8,958 bases of DNA from CAYLMG01 sp964464635 (GTDB lineage: Bacteria; Planctomycetota; Phycisphaerae; Sedimentisphaerales; Anaerobacaceae), in the NCBI GenBank assembly GCA_964464635.1, contig CAYXGT010000101.1, positions 1-8,958 of the forward strand, written 5' to 3'. Positions 1 to 6,167 of this stretch are shown here, piece by piece. The stretch's first letter is position 1. The number at the start of each line of letters is the position of its first letter. The notes beneath the pieces are model-generated. The model was not told where the DNA came from. It did no database searches and was given only the letters and a program-made list of their open reading frames with translations. Both the position numbers and the translations under genes were made by a program.

Positions 1-608
1 TTCTCAGTTTGCTTGGTGCTCTTAATTACAGGACGAGTTACGGCCAGAACGTGCTTCGACACAGTATTGAGGTTGCATTTTTGTCCCAGATTATGGCAGA
101 TGAGCTCGGGCTGGATGGTGCAATAGCGAGACGGGCGGGACTTTTGCACGATATAGGAAAGGCCATTGACCACGAAGTTGAGGGCGGCCACGCAATCATA
201 GGGGCGAACTTTCTGAAGCGATTTAATGAATCGCCGGTTATCTTAAACGCAGTCGCAGCTCATCACGGCGACGTGCCGCCTGAAAGCCATTATGCACCTC
301 TTGTGGCTGCTGCCGATGCCATCAGCGCCTCGCGGCCGGGCGTCAGAAGAGAAACTCTCGAAAGATATATCAAGAGGCTCGAACAGCTTGAAGAGATTGC
401 GGGCGGCTTCGAAGGGGTTGACAATGCCTATGCCATCCAGGCAGGCAGGGAAATAAGAGTTATTGTTGACGCCAACAAAGTGGATGATGAAAAGGCTTAC
501 AAAGTTGCAAGGGACATTGCGAACAAAATTGAAAGCGAGATGGCTTATCCGGGAGAGATACAAGTTACGCTGCTAAGAGAAGTCCGTTGCGTTGAGTACG
601 CAAAATAA
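1..608 (+). CDS. rny: Ribonuclease Y (RNase Y), C-terminal HD domain, 5'-truncated by window edge
   Basis: Membrane-anchored endoribonuclease that starts mRNA decay. Only the C-terminal ~202 residues are present; the frame is open from base 3 and the N-terminal membrane segment, coiled coil and KH domain lie outside the window. The visible part is the HD phosphohydrolase domain. RTSYGQNVLRHS supplies the first His, LLHDIGKA (HD dyad at bases 147-152) is the metal-binding signature, and AAHHGDVP is the downstream His pair. The RNase Y hallmarks ADAISASRPGVRRETLE, YAIQAGREIRV and YPGEIQVTLLRE follow, and the protein ends in EYAK, which is the usual RNase Y terminus, so the 3' end is intact. The TTG at base 9 is not a real start, because conserved family sequence continues upstream of it. 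ymdB follows 57 bp downstream on the same strand, as in Bacillus subtilis. Confidence 0.96.
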   Translation, partial: LSLLGALNYRTSYGQNVLRHSIEVAFLSQIMADELGLDGAIARRAGLLHDIGKAIDHEVEGGHAIIGANFLKRFNESPVILNAVAAHHGDVPPESHYAPLVAAADAISASRPGVRRETLERYIKRLEQLEEIAGGFEGVDNAYAIQAGREIRVIVDANKVDDEKAYKVARDIANKIESEMAYPGEIQVTLLREVRCVEYAK

Positions 609-665
609 TCGGTCCGGCTAAGTGTGTCTGAGCGGATTATGATTTGCTGACTGCAGGAAACAATT

Positions 666-1514
666 ATGGAGCTTAAGGTTTTATGTATAGGTGACATTGT
701 CGGTCGGCCGGGCAGACGCATATTAGCCGAAAAGCTAAAAGGTCTTGTCAGAGATTACGACGTTGATTGTGTGATAGCAAATGCCGAGAATGCGGCGGGT
801 GGTTCCGGCCTGACACCACAGATTTACAGTAAATTGCTCAAATACGGGGTAAATCTGGTAACTCTCGGTGACCATACGTACCGTAAAAGGGGCATTATAA
901 AGGTCCTGGAGAGTGCTGATGATATAGTCCGGCCGGCAAACCTGTCTGAGCTTGCTGCAGGCAAAGGCTTTGCCCGATATAAGACGAGCAAAGGCCCGAC
1001 CGTTGCAATAATATCGCTTATAGGCCGGATTTTTATGAAGCCGGCAGACTGCCCCTACGGCGCAGTCGATAAGATACTCTCCAGGATTGAGCAGAATAAT
1101 GATATTGTTTTTGTTGATTTCCACGCCGAGGCTACAAGCGAAAAAATCGCTATGGGCTACCATCTTGACGGCAGAGTTGCCTGCCTGTTCGGTACGCATA
1201 CGCACGTGGTAACCGCCGATGAAAAAGTTTTGCCCGGCGGCACTGCATACATCACCGATATTGGTATGACCGGAGCGCACGATTCGGTTATTGGCAGAGG
1301 CCCCGAAAGCGTTTTGAAATCATTCAGAACCTGTATGCCATACCCGTATGAGGTTGCGACCGGTGATGTTAAAATTAATGCAATCCTTGTCACTGTGGAT
1401 AGTGACACTAAAAAGTCAAAGCAAATCGAACGAGTGACGATAGACGCCGGCTTTGAAGAATCGACGAATTACGACAGTGACGACGGCAAACCTGAATATT
1501 TCAACAACTTTTAG
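666..1514 (+). CDS. ymdB: YmdB-family metallophosphoesterase (2',3'-cyclic nucleotide phosphodiesterase type)
   Basis: Cytosolic dinuclear-metal phosphoesterase of the YmdB/TIGR00282 family; characterised members hydrolyse 2',3'-cyclic nucleotides. The 282-aa length is close to the usual ~265, with about 20 extra acidic C-terminal residues. Expected active-site residues are visible: D10 in IGDIVG, E41-N42 in NAENAAGG, catalytic His H70, H153 in VDFHAEATSEK, and H178 and H180 in GTHTHV. VRPAN and GTAYITDIGMTG are also family signatures. The position equivalent to the metal-binding Asn of the GNH motif is Asp here (GDH, D69, codon GAC at 870-872), a substitution worth noting. The ATG start is supported by AGGAAA at 655-660, 5 nt upstream. 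It lies 57 bp after rny and is probably co-transcribed with it. Its stop overlaps the end of the convergent transporter gene by 4 bp. Substrate is inferred from the family. Confidence 0.9.
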   Translation: MELKVLCIGDIVGRPGRRILAEKLKGLVRDYDVDCVIANAENAAGGSGLTPQIYSKLLKYGVNLVTLGDHTYRKRGIIKVLESADDIVRPANLSELAAGKGFARYKTSKGPTVAIISLIGRIFMKPADCPYGAVDKILSRIEQNNDIVFVDFHAEATSEKIAMGYHLDGRVACLFGTHTHVVTADEKVLPGGTAYITDIGMTGAHDSVIGRGPESVLKSFRTCMPYPYEVATGDVKINAILVTVDSDTKKSKQIERVTIDAGFEESTNYDSDDGKPEYFNNF

Positions 1515-2440
1515 GCCGCTCTCGGGGTCAGGTGTTTTTGTGACCAGATTGCAAAGGTCGAGCCTGCCAGCAGAACCACGCCGAAAATCCATTGTAAGAT
1601 GGTCAGCGATTCACCAAAGATTCTGCTGGAAAGCAAAAAGACAATAAACGGAACTATGAGAAGCGACAGGGCTGGAATGATGGCGCCGATTCTTTTAATT
1701 GCGAAATAATAGAGCACGTGGCTGAACGCGATGCTTAATAAAGAGGATATGACTATATACGTCCAGGGTCTTAATCCAAGAGCCGTACAGTCTTTTATGT
1801 CACCGAAGAAAAGTGCAAGTACCGCCAGGCCTGCTACGGTGTAAATACTTATTACCGAGAATCCGTAACGGCTGTCGATATCTTTGAAGGCGATTTTTAC
1901 ACTTACGGTATAAATACCCCACATCATTGCAGCGGACAGGGTTATTATTATTCCAAGCAGTGTGGTTTTTGAAATTAAGTCTTCCTCGCGAAAGATTATT
2001 ACACCAAGAACACCGGCTGTTGACAGGGCTGCTCCGGCCCAGAAGCGTTTGCTTTTAAGCAGCGGCCTTTCTTCGGGAAAGAGGATAAGCGAAAAGACGG
2101 CAATCCATATCACGGTTGTTTTTATAATCAGGTTCATAAAGGCAGGGTCTATGAAATAGAAAGCGCCAGCCCAGCAGCTTTGCATAATGACATTTGCGCA
2201 GGCAGGCAGCAAAGCCCGTCGCCAGATGCTTTTATCGATGAGCCCCTTCTTGCGGGCTGATAAAAGAAAGGGAAGCCAGAATAAACAGGAGACGACATAT
2301 CTGAGCAGATTTTGTATCCATACATCGGTGTATTTTGTCAGCAGTTTGATGAAAATTGGTCCCAGCGACCAGCATAGAATAACTCCGAGACAGGCGAGGG
2401 TTGCAGGGGCATCAATTTTTTTGTAATTTTGAGTATTCAT
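1511..2440 (-). CDS. EamA/DMT-superfamily transporter
   Basis: Inner-membrane carrier of the drug/metabolite transporter superfamily with the classic two-times-EamA layout. The 309-aa length matches the ~300 usual for the family. Ten hydrophobic segments can be picked out by eye, near residues 12-33, 41-60, 75-95, 101-121, 132-150, 160-178, 193-212, 226-246, 250-271 and 280-299, divided into two halves of five. The opening CLGVILCWSLGPIFIK resembles the first EamA helix, and the second half holds MMWGIYTVSVK. No residue identifies the substrate; EamA proteins export amino acids, metabolites or drugs. It starts 24 bp after the metallo-hydrolase gene on the same strand, so the two look like one operon. 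The Shine-Dalgarno before ATG (complement of 2438-2440) is poor. Its end overlaps ymdB tail to tail with no terminator between. Confidence 0.88.
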   Translation of the reverse strand: MNTQNYKKIDAPATLACLGVILCWSLGPIFIKLLTKYTDVWIQNLLRYVVSCLFWLPFLLSARKKGLIDKSIWRRALLPACANVIMQSCWAGAFYFIDPAFMNLIIKTTVIWIAVFSLILFPEERPLLKSKRFWAGAALSTAGVLGVIIFREEDLISKTTLLGIIITLSAAMMWGIYTVSVKIAFKDIDSRYGFSVISIYTVAGLAVLALFFGDIKDCTALGLRPWTYIVISSLLSIAFSHVLYYFAIKRIGAIIPALSLLIVPFIVFLLSSRIFGESLTILQWIFGVVLLAGSTFAIWSQKHLTPRAA

Positions 2441-2464
2441 CCAGCCATATCTCGGAAATGTTTG

Positions 2465-3094
2465 TTAAAGAAAGGGATTTGTTTGCCTTTCGCGGCCGAT
2501 GGAAGTAAGCGGACCATGTCCAGGATAGACGATAGTTTCTGCCGGCAATGTTAATAGATTGTCTTTTATGCTCTTTACAAGTTGCGACATACTGCCACCC
2601 GGGAAATCCGTCCTGCCGACCGAATCGGAAAATAAACTGTCACCTGAAAATAAAATCCGGTCTTTTTCTGAATACAGGCAGATGCCTCCGGGTGTATGCC
2701 CCGGTGTGTGGATGACTTTAAGTTTAATACCTGCCAGCTCGATTGACTGTCCGTCGGTTAAGATACAATTCGCCGGCCCTGTTCTGAAACTAACACCCAT
2801 TAGTTCTGATAGGTTTTCCTTTTCACCTGTTAGCATTTGGGCGTCCTGTTTGTGAATATATACTTTTAGGTCAGGGTAATGCAGCCGCAACTGTTCCAGT
2901 CCGGCGATATGGTCTATGTGGCCGTGTGTCAGGATAACGGCTAAGGGATTTAGTTTTCCGGCTTCAAGAAAATCTATAATTTTGTCTGCGTCGAGGCCGG
3001 CGTCGATTATGAGACAGTCCGTAGCCCTCTTGCTTCTGCGAACTATGTAGCAGTTTGTCTGGAATTCGCCTAAGATTAAATGCTCGATTTCCAT
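2465..3094 (-). CDS. Metallo-beta-lactamase-fold hydrolase, GloC/YcbL (glyoxalase II-like) type
   Basis: Cytosolic metal-dependent thioester-type hydrolase. Characterised relatives (GloC/YcbL) hydrolyse S-lactoylglutathione-like compounds, but the substrate here is inferred. The 209-aa length matches the short single-domain YcbL type, which lacks the C-terminal helical domain of classical GloB. All metal ligands are visible: the THGHIDH motif (H57, H59, D61, H62), H133 in TPGHTPGG, D152 in SGDSLF and H193 in YPGHGP. GRTDFPGG and the C-terminal ERQTNPFL are also typical of this group. The ATG (complement of 3092-3094) is preceded by AAGGG about 10 nt upstream, a weak but acceptable ribosome binding site. 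It is the first gene of a leftward pair with the EamA transporter and has its own candidate promoter just upstream. It could also be annotated simply as an MBL-fold hydrolase. Confidence 0.92.
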   Translation of the reverse strand: MEIEHLILGEFQTNCYIVRRSKRATDCLIIDAGLDADKIIDFLEAGKLNPLAVILTHGHIDHIAGLEQLRLHYPDLKVYIHKQDAQMLTGEKENLSELMGVSFRTGPANCILTDGQSIELAGIKLKVIHTPGHTPGGICLYSEKDRILFSGDSLFSDSVGRTDFPGGSMSQLVKSIKDNLLTLPAETIVYPGHGPLTSIGRERQTNPFL

Positions 3095-3118
3095 CTCAGT
3101 ATTGCCCTTAAAAAGGCG

Positions 3119-3147
3119 AGCCTAACAAAAACGCCGATTAGAGTCAA
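3119..3147 (-). promoter_or_regulatory. Candidate sigma70-like promoter for the leftward hydrolase-transporter operon
   Basis: Read on the minus strand, the sequence is TTGACT (complement of 3142-3147), a 17-nt spacer, then TAGGCT (complement of 3119-3124). The -10 is preceded by TG one base away, giving an extended -10 form (TGTTAGGCT). The -35 matches TTGACA at five of six bases; the -10 core is weak at three of six. Transcription would begin near 3112, leaving a leader of about 18 nt before the ATG at 3094. Prediction from sequence only. Confidence 0.45.
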
Positions 3148-3165
3148 CTTAGTTTAGGCTTGACT
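3142..3165. repeat. Inverted repeat AGTCAA-N12-TTGACT in the divergent intergenic region
   Basis: A perfect 6-bp inverted repeat, AGTCAA at 3142-3147 and TTGACT at 3160-3165, is separated by 12 bp. Each arm serves as the -35 element of one of the two divergent promoter candidates. A second nested 7-bp inverted pair, AGCCTAA (3119-3125) and TTAGGCT (3154-3160), partly coincides with the leftward -10. Total symmetry is short and could be chance, but its placement between divergent genes makes an operator or shared promoter region plausible. Confidence 0.4.
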
Positions 3166-3188
3166 GAAACTGCAATGGTCATTAGTAT
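3160..3188 (+). promoter_or_regulatory. Candidate sigma70-like promoter for the GH130 gene
   Basis: TTGACT at 3160-3165, a 17-nt spacer, then TAGTAT at 3183-3188. The matches to TTGACA and TATAAT are five of six and four of six. Transcription would start near 3195, giving a leader of about 105 nt before the ATG at 3299. It is back to back with the leftward promoter, the two -35 elements being 12 bp apart. The rest of the 3095-3298 spacer shows no other element I can support. Confidence 0.45.
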
Positions 3189-3298
3189 GCTGCGAAAAAT
3201 ATTATCAGTATTTTTAACTTATAGATGAGAGCTTTATTTGCCGATTAGTGTTTGAGCAGCTTAAGTCGTTGTTATTTTGATATTCTGAGGCTGATATT

Positions 3299-4258
3299 AT
3301 GGTCGACCTTTCACGACAGAAAAAGGCTCATAGCTTATTTAAAAGGTACGAGGGCAATCCGATATTGACGCCACAGATTTGGCCATATGCAGCCAATGCT
3401 GTTTTTAATCCTGCGGCGGTTAAGCTGGGTTCGGAGACTTTGTTGCTTGTTCGGGTTGAGGATATGCGGGGCTTTTCGCATCTGACGGTTGCCCACAGCG
3501 CGGACGGCTTTACCAACTGGCAGATCGACGGTGCCCCGACTCTTGAGGCTGACCAGAGTTCCAGAGAGGAGAAATGGGGTTTGGAAGACCCTCGTATTGT
3601 GTGGCTGGAAGAGCAGCAGCAGTATGCCATCACATATACCTCATTCAGTGATGGCGGGCCTGTAATTTCGCTGGCGATTACGAAGAATTTTAAGACTTTT
3701 GCCCGTCTCGGAGCACTGCTGCCTCCCGAGGACAAGGATGCGTGTCTTTTTCCACGCAGGTTCAGGGGCCGGTTTGCTTTGATTCATCGTCCGATTGTCC
3801 GCGGTGAGGCTCATATGTGGCTGAGTTTCTCTCCCGATTTGAAGCATTGGGGAGACCACAGGACACTGGTCAAAACGCGGACTGCCTACTGGGATTGCCA
3901 CCGTGTGGGTCTGGCCTGTCAGCCTATCGAAACACCGCACGGATGGCTGATACTATATCACGGTGTCAGGGTAACAACTGCTGGTGCAATTTATCGTCTT
4001 GGTCTTTGCCTGTTAGATATAGAAGAGCCCTGGAAGATGCTTAGAAGGAGCGACGAATGGATTCTCGGTCCGATGGCGCCCTATGAGCGGATTGGCGATG
4101 TTTCCGATGTCATATTTCCTTCCGGTGCCGTTGTCGATATGGAAAAGAACAGGCTTAACCTGTATTACGGTGCCGCCGATTCCACTGTCGCAGTTGCGAC
4201 CGCGGACCTGAAAGAGCTTTACGAATACATTATGGCCTGCCCGGAGGCTGACGAATAA
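3299..4258 (+). CDS. GH130-family glycoside phosphorylase (beta-mannoside type, substrate unassigned)
   Basis: Predicted cytosolic five-bladed beta-propeller enzyme of glycoside hydrolase family 130, whose best-known members phosphorolyse beta-1,4-mannosides into mannose 1-phosphate. The 319 residues are within the usual family range and there is no signal peptide. Visible signatures are EGNPILTP near the N terminus (residues 18-25), NPAAVKL, LEDPRI with the likely catalytic acid D97, LFPRR (150-154), HRP (163-165), YHGVR (H221) and DVIFPSGAV near the C terminus. The Arg, Arg and His residues in the last three enzyme motifs are those expected to hold phosphate, so phosphorylase rather than hydrolase activity is favoured, by inference. 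GAGG at 3287-3290, 8 nt before the ATG, supports this start. It stands alone: no sugar transporter or other carbohydrate gene is adjacent. Annotators also call such genes glycosidase-related protein. Confidence 0.88.
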   Translation: MVDLSRQKKAHSLFKRYEGNPILTPQIWPYAANAVFNPAAVKLGSETLLLVRVEDMRGFSHLTVAHSADGFTNWQIDGAPTLEADQSSREEKWGLEDPRIVWLEEQQQYAITYTSFSDGGPVISLAITKNFKTFARLGALLPPEDKDACLFPRRFRGRFALIHRPIVRGEAHMWLSFSPDLKHWGDHRTLVKTRTAYWDCHRVGLACQPIETPHGWLILYHGVRVTTAGAIYRLGLCLLDIEEPWKMLRRSDEWILGPMAPYERIGDVSDVIFPSGAVVDMEKNRLNLYYGAADSTVAVATADLKELYEYIMACPEADE

Positions 4259-4572
4259 GATTTGCTGTCGATTTATAAGGCGGCGGCTGATTGTAAAAAC
4301 CACCCTTTTTTTGTTAAGCAATTTACGCTGCAACTATAATAACATAATACCGAAACTGCCCTGAACAAGCGTGTGATTTTAGCCGTTTCACCTGATTGTT
4401 TTGCCGATTTCCCGTCCTTTAGAGAAGTTTGGAGCATTTTTGGCTTATTAGATACGAAACGGGCACCGATACCATATTTTAAAGTGCGGGTTTGCTTTTG
4501 GCTTGAGAATGTATATAATGTTAAACGTTTTTGATACGGATTGAAATGTAGTAAGTATAAGGAAACGGGATT
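4259..4572. other. 314-bp non-coding stretch between GH130 and the BamD-like gene
   Basis: No coding region with a ribosome binding site or recognisable protein is seen on either strand; the minus-strand open frame reaching to 4333 is only the reverse of the GH130 gene. The left end has a T7 run (4306-4312) without a convincing GC-rich hairpin. The right end carries a promoter candidate for the next gene and an AAACGTTT palindrome at 4523-4530 around the expected transcription start. Nothing else was recognised. Confidence 0.6.
4491..4519 (+). promoter_or_regulatory. Candidate promoter for the envelope gene cluster
   Basis: A perfect TATAAT (4514-4519) lies 17 bp after a poor -35, TTTGCT (4491-4496, three of six). 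Transcription would start near 4526, inside the AAACGTTT palindrome, giving a leader of about 47 nt before the ATG at 4573. The weak -35 suggests activator dependence or simply low strength; both are guesses. Confidence 0.5.
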
Positions 4573-5559
4573 ATGTTTGTAAAGAGAATGCGGTTTATAA
4601 TGGCGATAGCTATTTTAGTTATTTTGGTTTCATTGTCAGCGGTTTCGGCGGACACCTGGCAGCTTGCCAGGGACGGGCAGTTCCAATCGGTTGAGCAGCA
4701 GAATGAGTTCCATCAGGCTGTCGCAAAAATAAAGCAGCTTGCAGAAGAGGGGGATGTTGAGCAGTTTCAGAGCGCACTGGACGGGCTGAAGAAAGATTTT
4801 CCTGAAGTGGCGGGAGTTGAGCTGGACTCTTTTATGAATGCGGAGCTGCTCTTTTGTGAGGGCAAATTTGAAGGAGCGTTTAGGGCCTATGAGGTATTTC
4901 TTAACAGGTTTGGCGAGAGCAACCTTTATGAGGCTGCGCTTGAGAGGCAGTTTGCCATAGGCAGTGCCTATCTTCAGGGCAGGAAGAAAAAGGTGCTGCG
5001 TTTTTTTAAGATTCGAGGCTATGCCGAGGGTGCCAAGATTATGGAGCGGATTGCCGACCGTGCCGGCGACTCACCGGCGGCAAAGAGGGCTCTTAAAGCC
5101 GTTGCCCGGAGTTATGAAGACAGAAAGAAATATGAGCAGGCATACCTGCAGTGGTCGATTATTTCATCCCGCTGGCCGACAGGGGCAATAGCAAAAGAGG
5201 CCCTGCTCGGTATGGCAAAGGCCAAACACGCTGCATATAAAGGACCTCACTTCGATAACTCAAGTTTGATAAGTGCGAAGAGCTATTACCAGAGATTCAA
5301 GCTTATATATCCGGAAGACGCACGAGAGCTCGATATTGGCAAGAGGCTTGATTTAATCGAGGAACAGCTTGCATATAAGAAGTTTCAGATAGGCAAGTAT
5401 TACCAAAGAACCAGCGAAGGACAAGCCGACGCCAATAAGCCTAATCCTGTCGATATCTATTACGACGCTGTTCTTAAAAACTGGCCTCAAAGCGTCGCGG
5501 CGAAAATGACAGAAGATGCGATGCAAAGTGAAGAAGTAACCGAAAGTAAGGTGAAATAA
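4573..5559 (+). CDS. BamD/YfiO-like TPR-repeat periplasmic protein
   Basis: Exported helical-repeat protein resembling BamD, the TPR subunit of the outer-membrane beta-barrel assembly machine. Residues 1-26 form a signal peptide: basic MFVKRMR, a hydrophobic core, then AVSA before D27, which suits signal peptidase I. Helix pairs follow from about residue 45 to 310, including FCEGKFEGAFRAYEVFLNRF (95-114), the SYEDRKKYEQAYLQW pair (170-184) and GPHFDNSSLISAKSYYQRF (224-242). The last of these resembles the BamD pattern in which a GP-D stretch precedes an A-YY-F helix and a YP motif. The 328 aa exceed the ~245 of E. coli BamD. Unlike true BamD, there is no lipobox cysteine; the first Cys is residue 95. 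AAGGA at 4559-4563 supports the ATG. Its stop shares TAATG with the LptE-like gene, so translation is likely coupled. It could instead be a generic tetratricopeptide protein. Confidence 0.75.
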   Translation: MFVKRMRFIMAIAILVILVSLSAVSADTWQLARDGQFQSVEQQNEFHQAVAKIKQLAEEGDVEQFQSALDGLKKDFPEVAGVELDSFMNAELLFCEGKFEGAFRAYEVFLNRFGESNLYEAALERQFAIGSAYLQGRKKKVLRFFKIRGYAEGAKIMERIADRAGDSPAAKRALKAVARSYEDRKKYEQAYLQWSIISSRWPTGAIAKEALLGMAKAKHAAYKGPHFDNSSLISAKSYYQRFKLIYPEDARELDIGKRLDLIEEQLAYKKFQIGKYYQRTSEGQADANKPNPVDIYYDAVLKNWPQSVAAKMTEDAMQSEEVTESKVK

Positions 5560-6107
5560 TGAAAGAGAAGAAACGATATAAATTTGTAAGGTATTTTTAT
5601 CCTTGTGTTTTGATACTTTTATTGGCTGTGTTGAGCAGCGTTTTTAGCGGATGCAGCGGCCTGAGCAGTTATAGCAATGAATCGCTGTATCCGCAGAGTG
5701 TTGAAACTGTTTGTCTTGAGATGTTTGAAAATGAGAGCTTCCGAAGGGGCGTTGAATATGAGCTCTCCGACGCTCTTGCGAAGCGTATAGAAGCTCAGAC
5801 GCCGTATAAAATAGTATCGAGTCTGGACAGGGCTGACACCGTAATAAGCGGCAAAATAACTTCTGTCACCACGTCTGTGCTGACGGCTGAGAGGCAGACC
5901 GGCAGGGCGCTCGAAAAAGAAGTAGGGGTCGTAGCTGTGGTTAACTGGAAAAATTTGAGAACCGGCGAGTTGCTCATAGACAGTATGCCTGTTGACGCAA
6001 CTGCCAGTTTTTCTGAGTGGCAGAACCAGAGCTTTGATTACGCCTCAACTCTGGCGGCAAACAAACTGGCGCAGAGAATCGTAGAACAGATGGAGAAAAA
6101 GTGGTAG
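5559..6107 (+). CDS. lptE: LptE-like LPS-assembly lipoprotein
   Basis: Probable outer-membrane lipoprotein of the LptE/RlpB type, the partner that plugs the LptD barrel and helps place LPS in the outer leaflet. The 182-aa length is typical. A basic N terminus (KEKKRYKFVR) and hydrophobic stretch lead to a lipobox, FSGC, with C32 as the expected lipidated residue. The mature part has the family layout: an early beta strand (ETVCLEMFEN), FRRGVEYELSDALAKRIE as the first helix, then ADTVISGKITSV, a strand pair around VGVVAVVNWKNLRTGELL, and a C-terminal helix ending in QRIVEQMEKKW. Sequence identity in this family is low, so the call rests on this pattern plus the lipobox. The ATG overlaps the preceding stop by one base (TAATG), showing operon structure with the BamD-like gene. 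No lptD gene is in the window. Confidence 0.75.
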   Translation: MKEKKRYKFVRYFYPCVLILLLAVLSSVFSGCSGLSSYSNESLYPQSVETVCLEMFENESFRRGVEYELSDALAKRIEAQTPYKIVSSLDRADTVISGKITSVTTSVLTAERQTGRALEKEVGVVAVVNWKNLRTGELLIDSMPVDATASFSEWQNQSFDYASTLAANKLAQRIVEQMEKKW

Positions 6108-6167
6108 TAAGCCTGTTTCTATAGCAAATCCGGACTTTTGGGCAGGGAGAGATTCGAAAAAAACAAA

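Noticed and set aside
9..11. TTG as the start of a 199-aa protein
   Set aside because: The frame is open from base 3 and the protein is clearly the C-terminal part of RNase Y; the start lies upstream of the window.
613..636. Hairpin TCCG(G)CT / AGCGGA between rny and ymdB as a terminator
   Set aside because: Six pairs with a bulge and an 11-nt loop, and no T-run follows; too weak to call, and the genes look co-transcribed.
735..1280. 181-codon minus-strand open frame inside ymdB
   Set aside because: Lies wholly antisense to a well-supported family gene and its translation resembles nothing known.
4295..4312. AAAAA-CCACCC-TTTTTTT after the GH130 gene as a rho-independent terminator
   Set aside because: The stem is A-T only with no GC pairs, so only the T-run is terminator-like.
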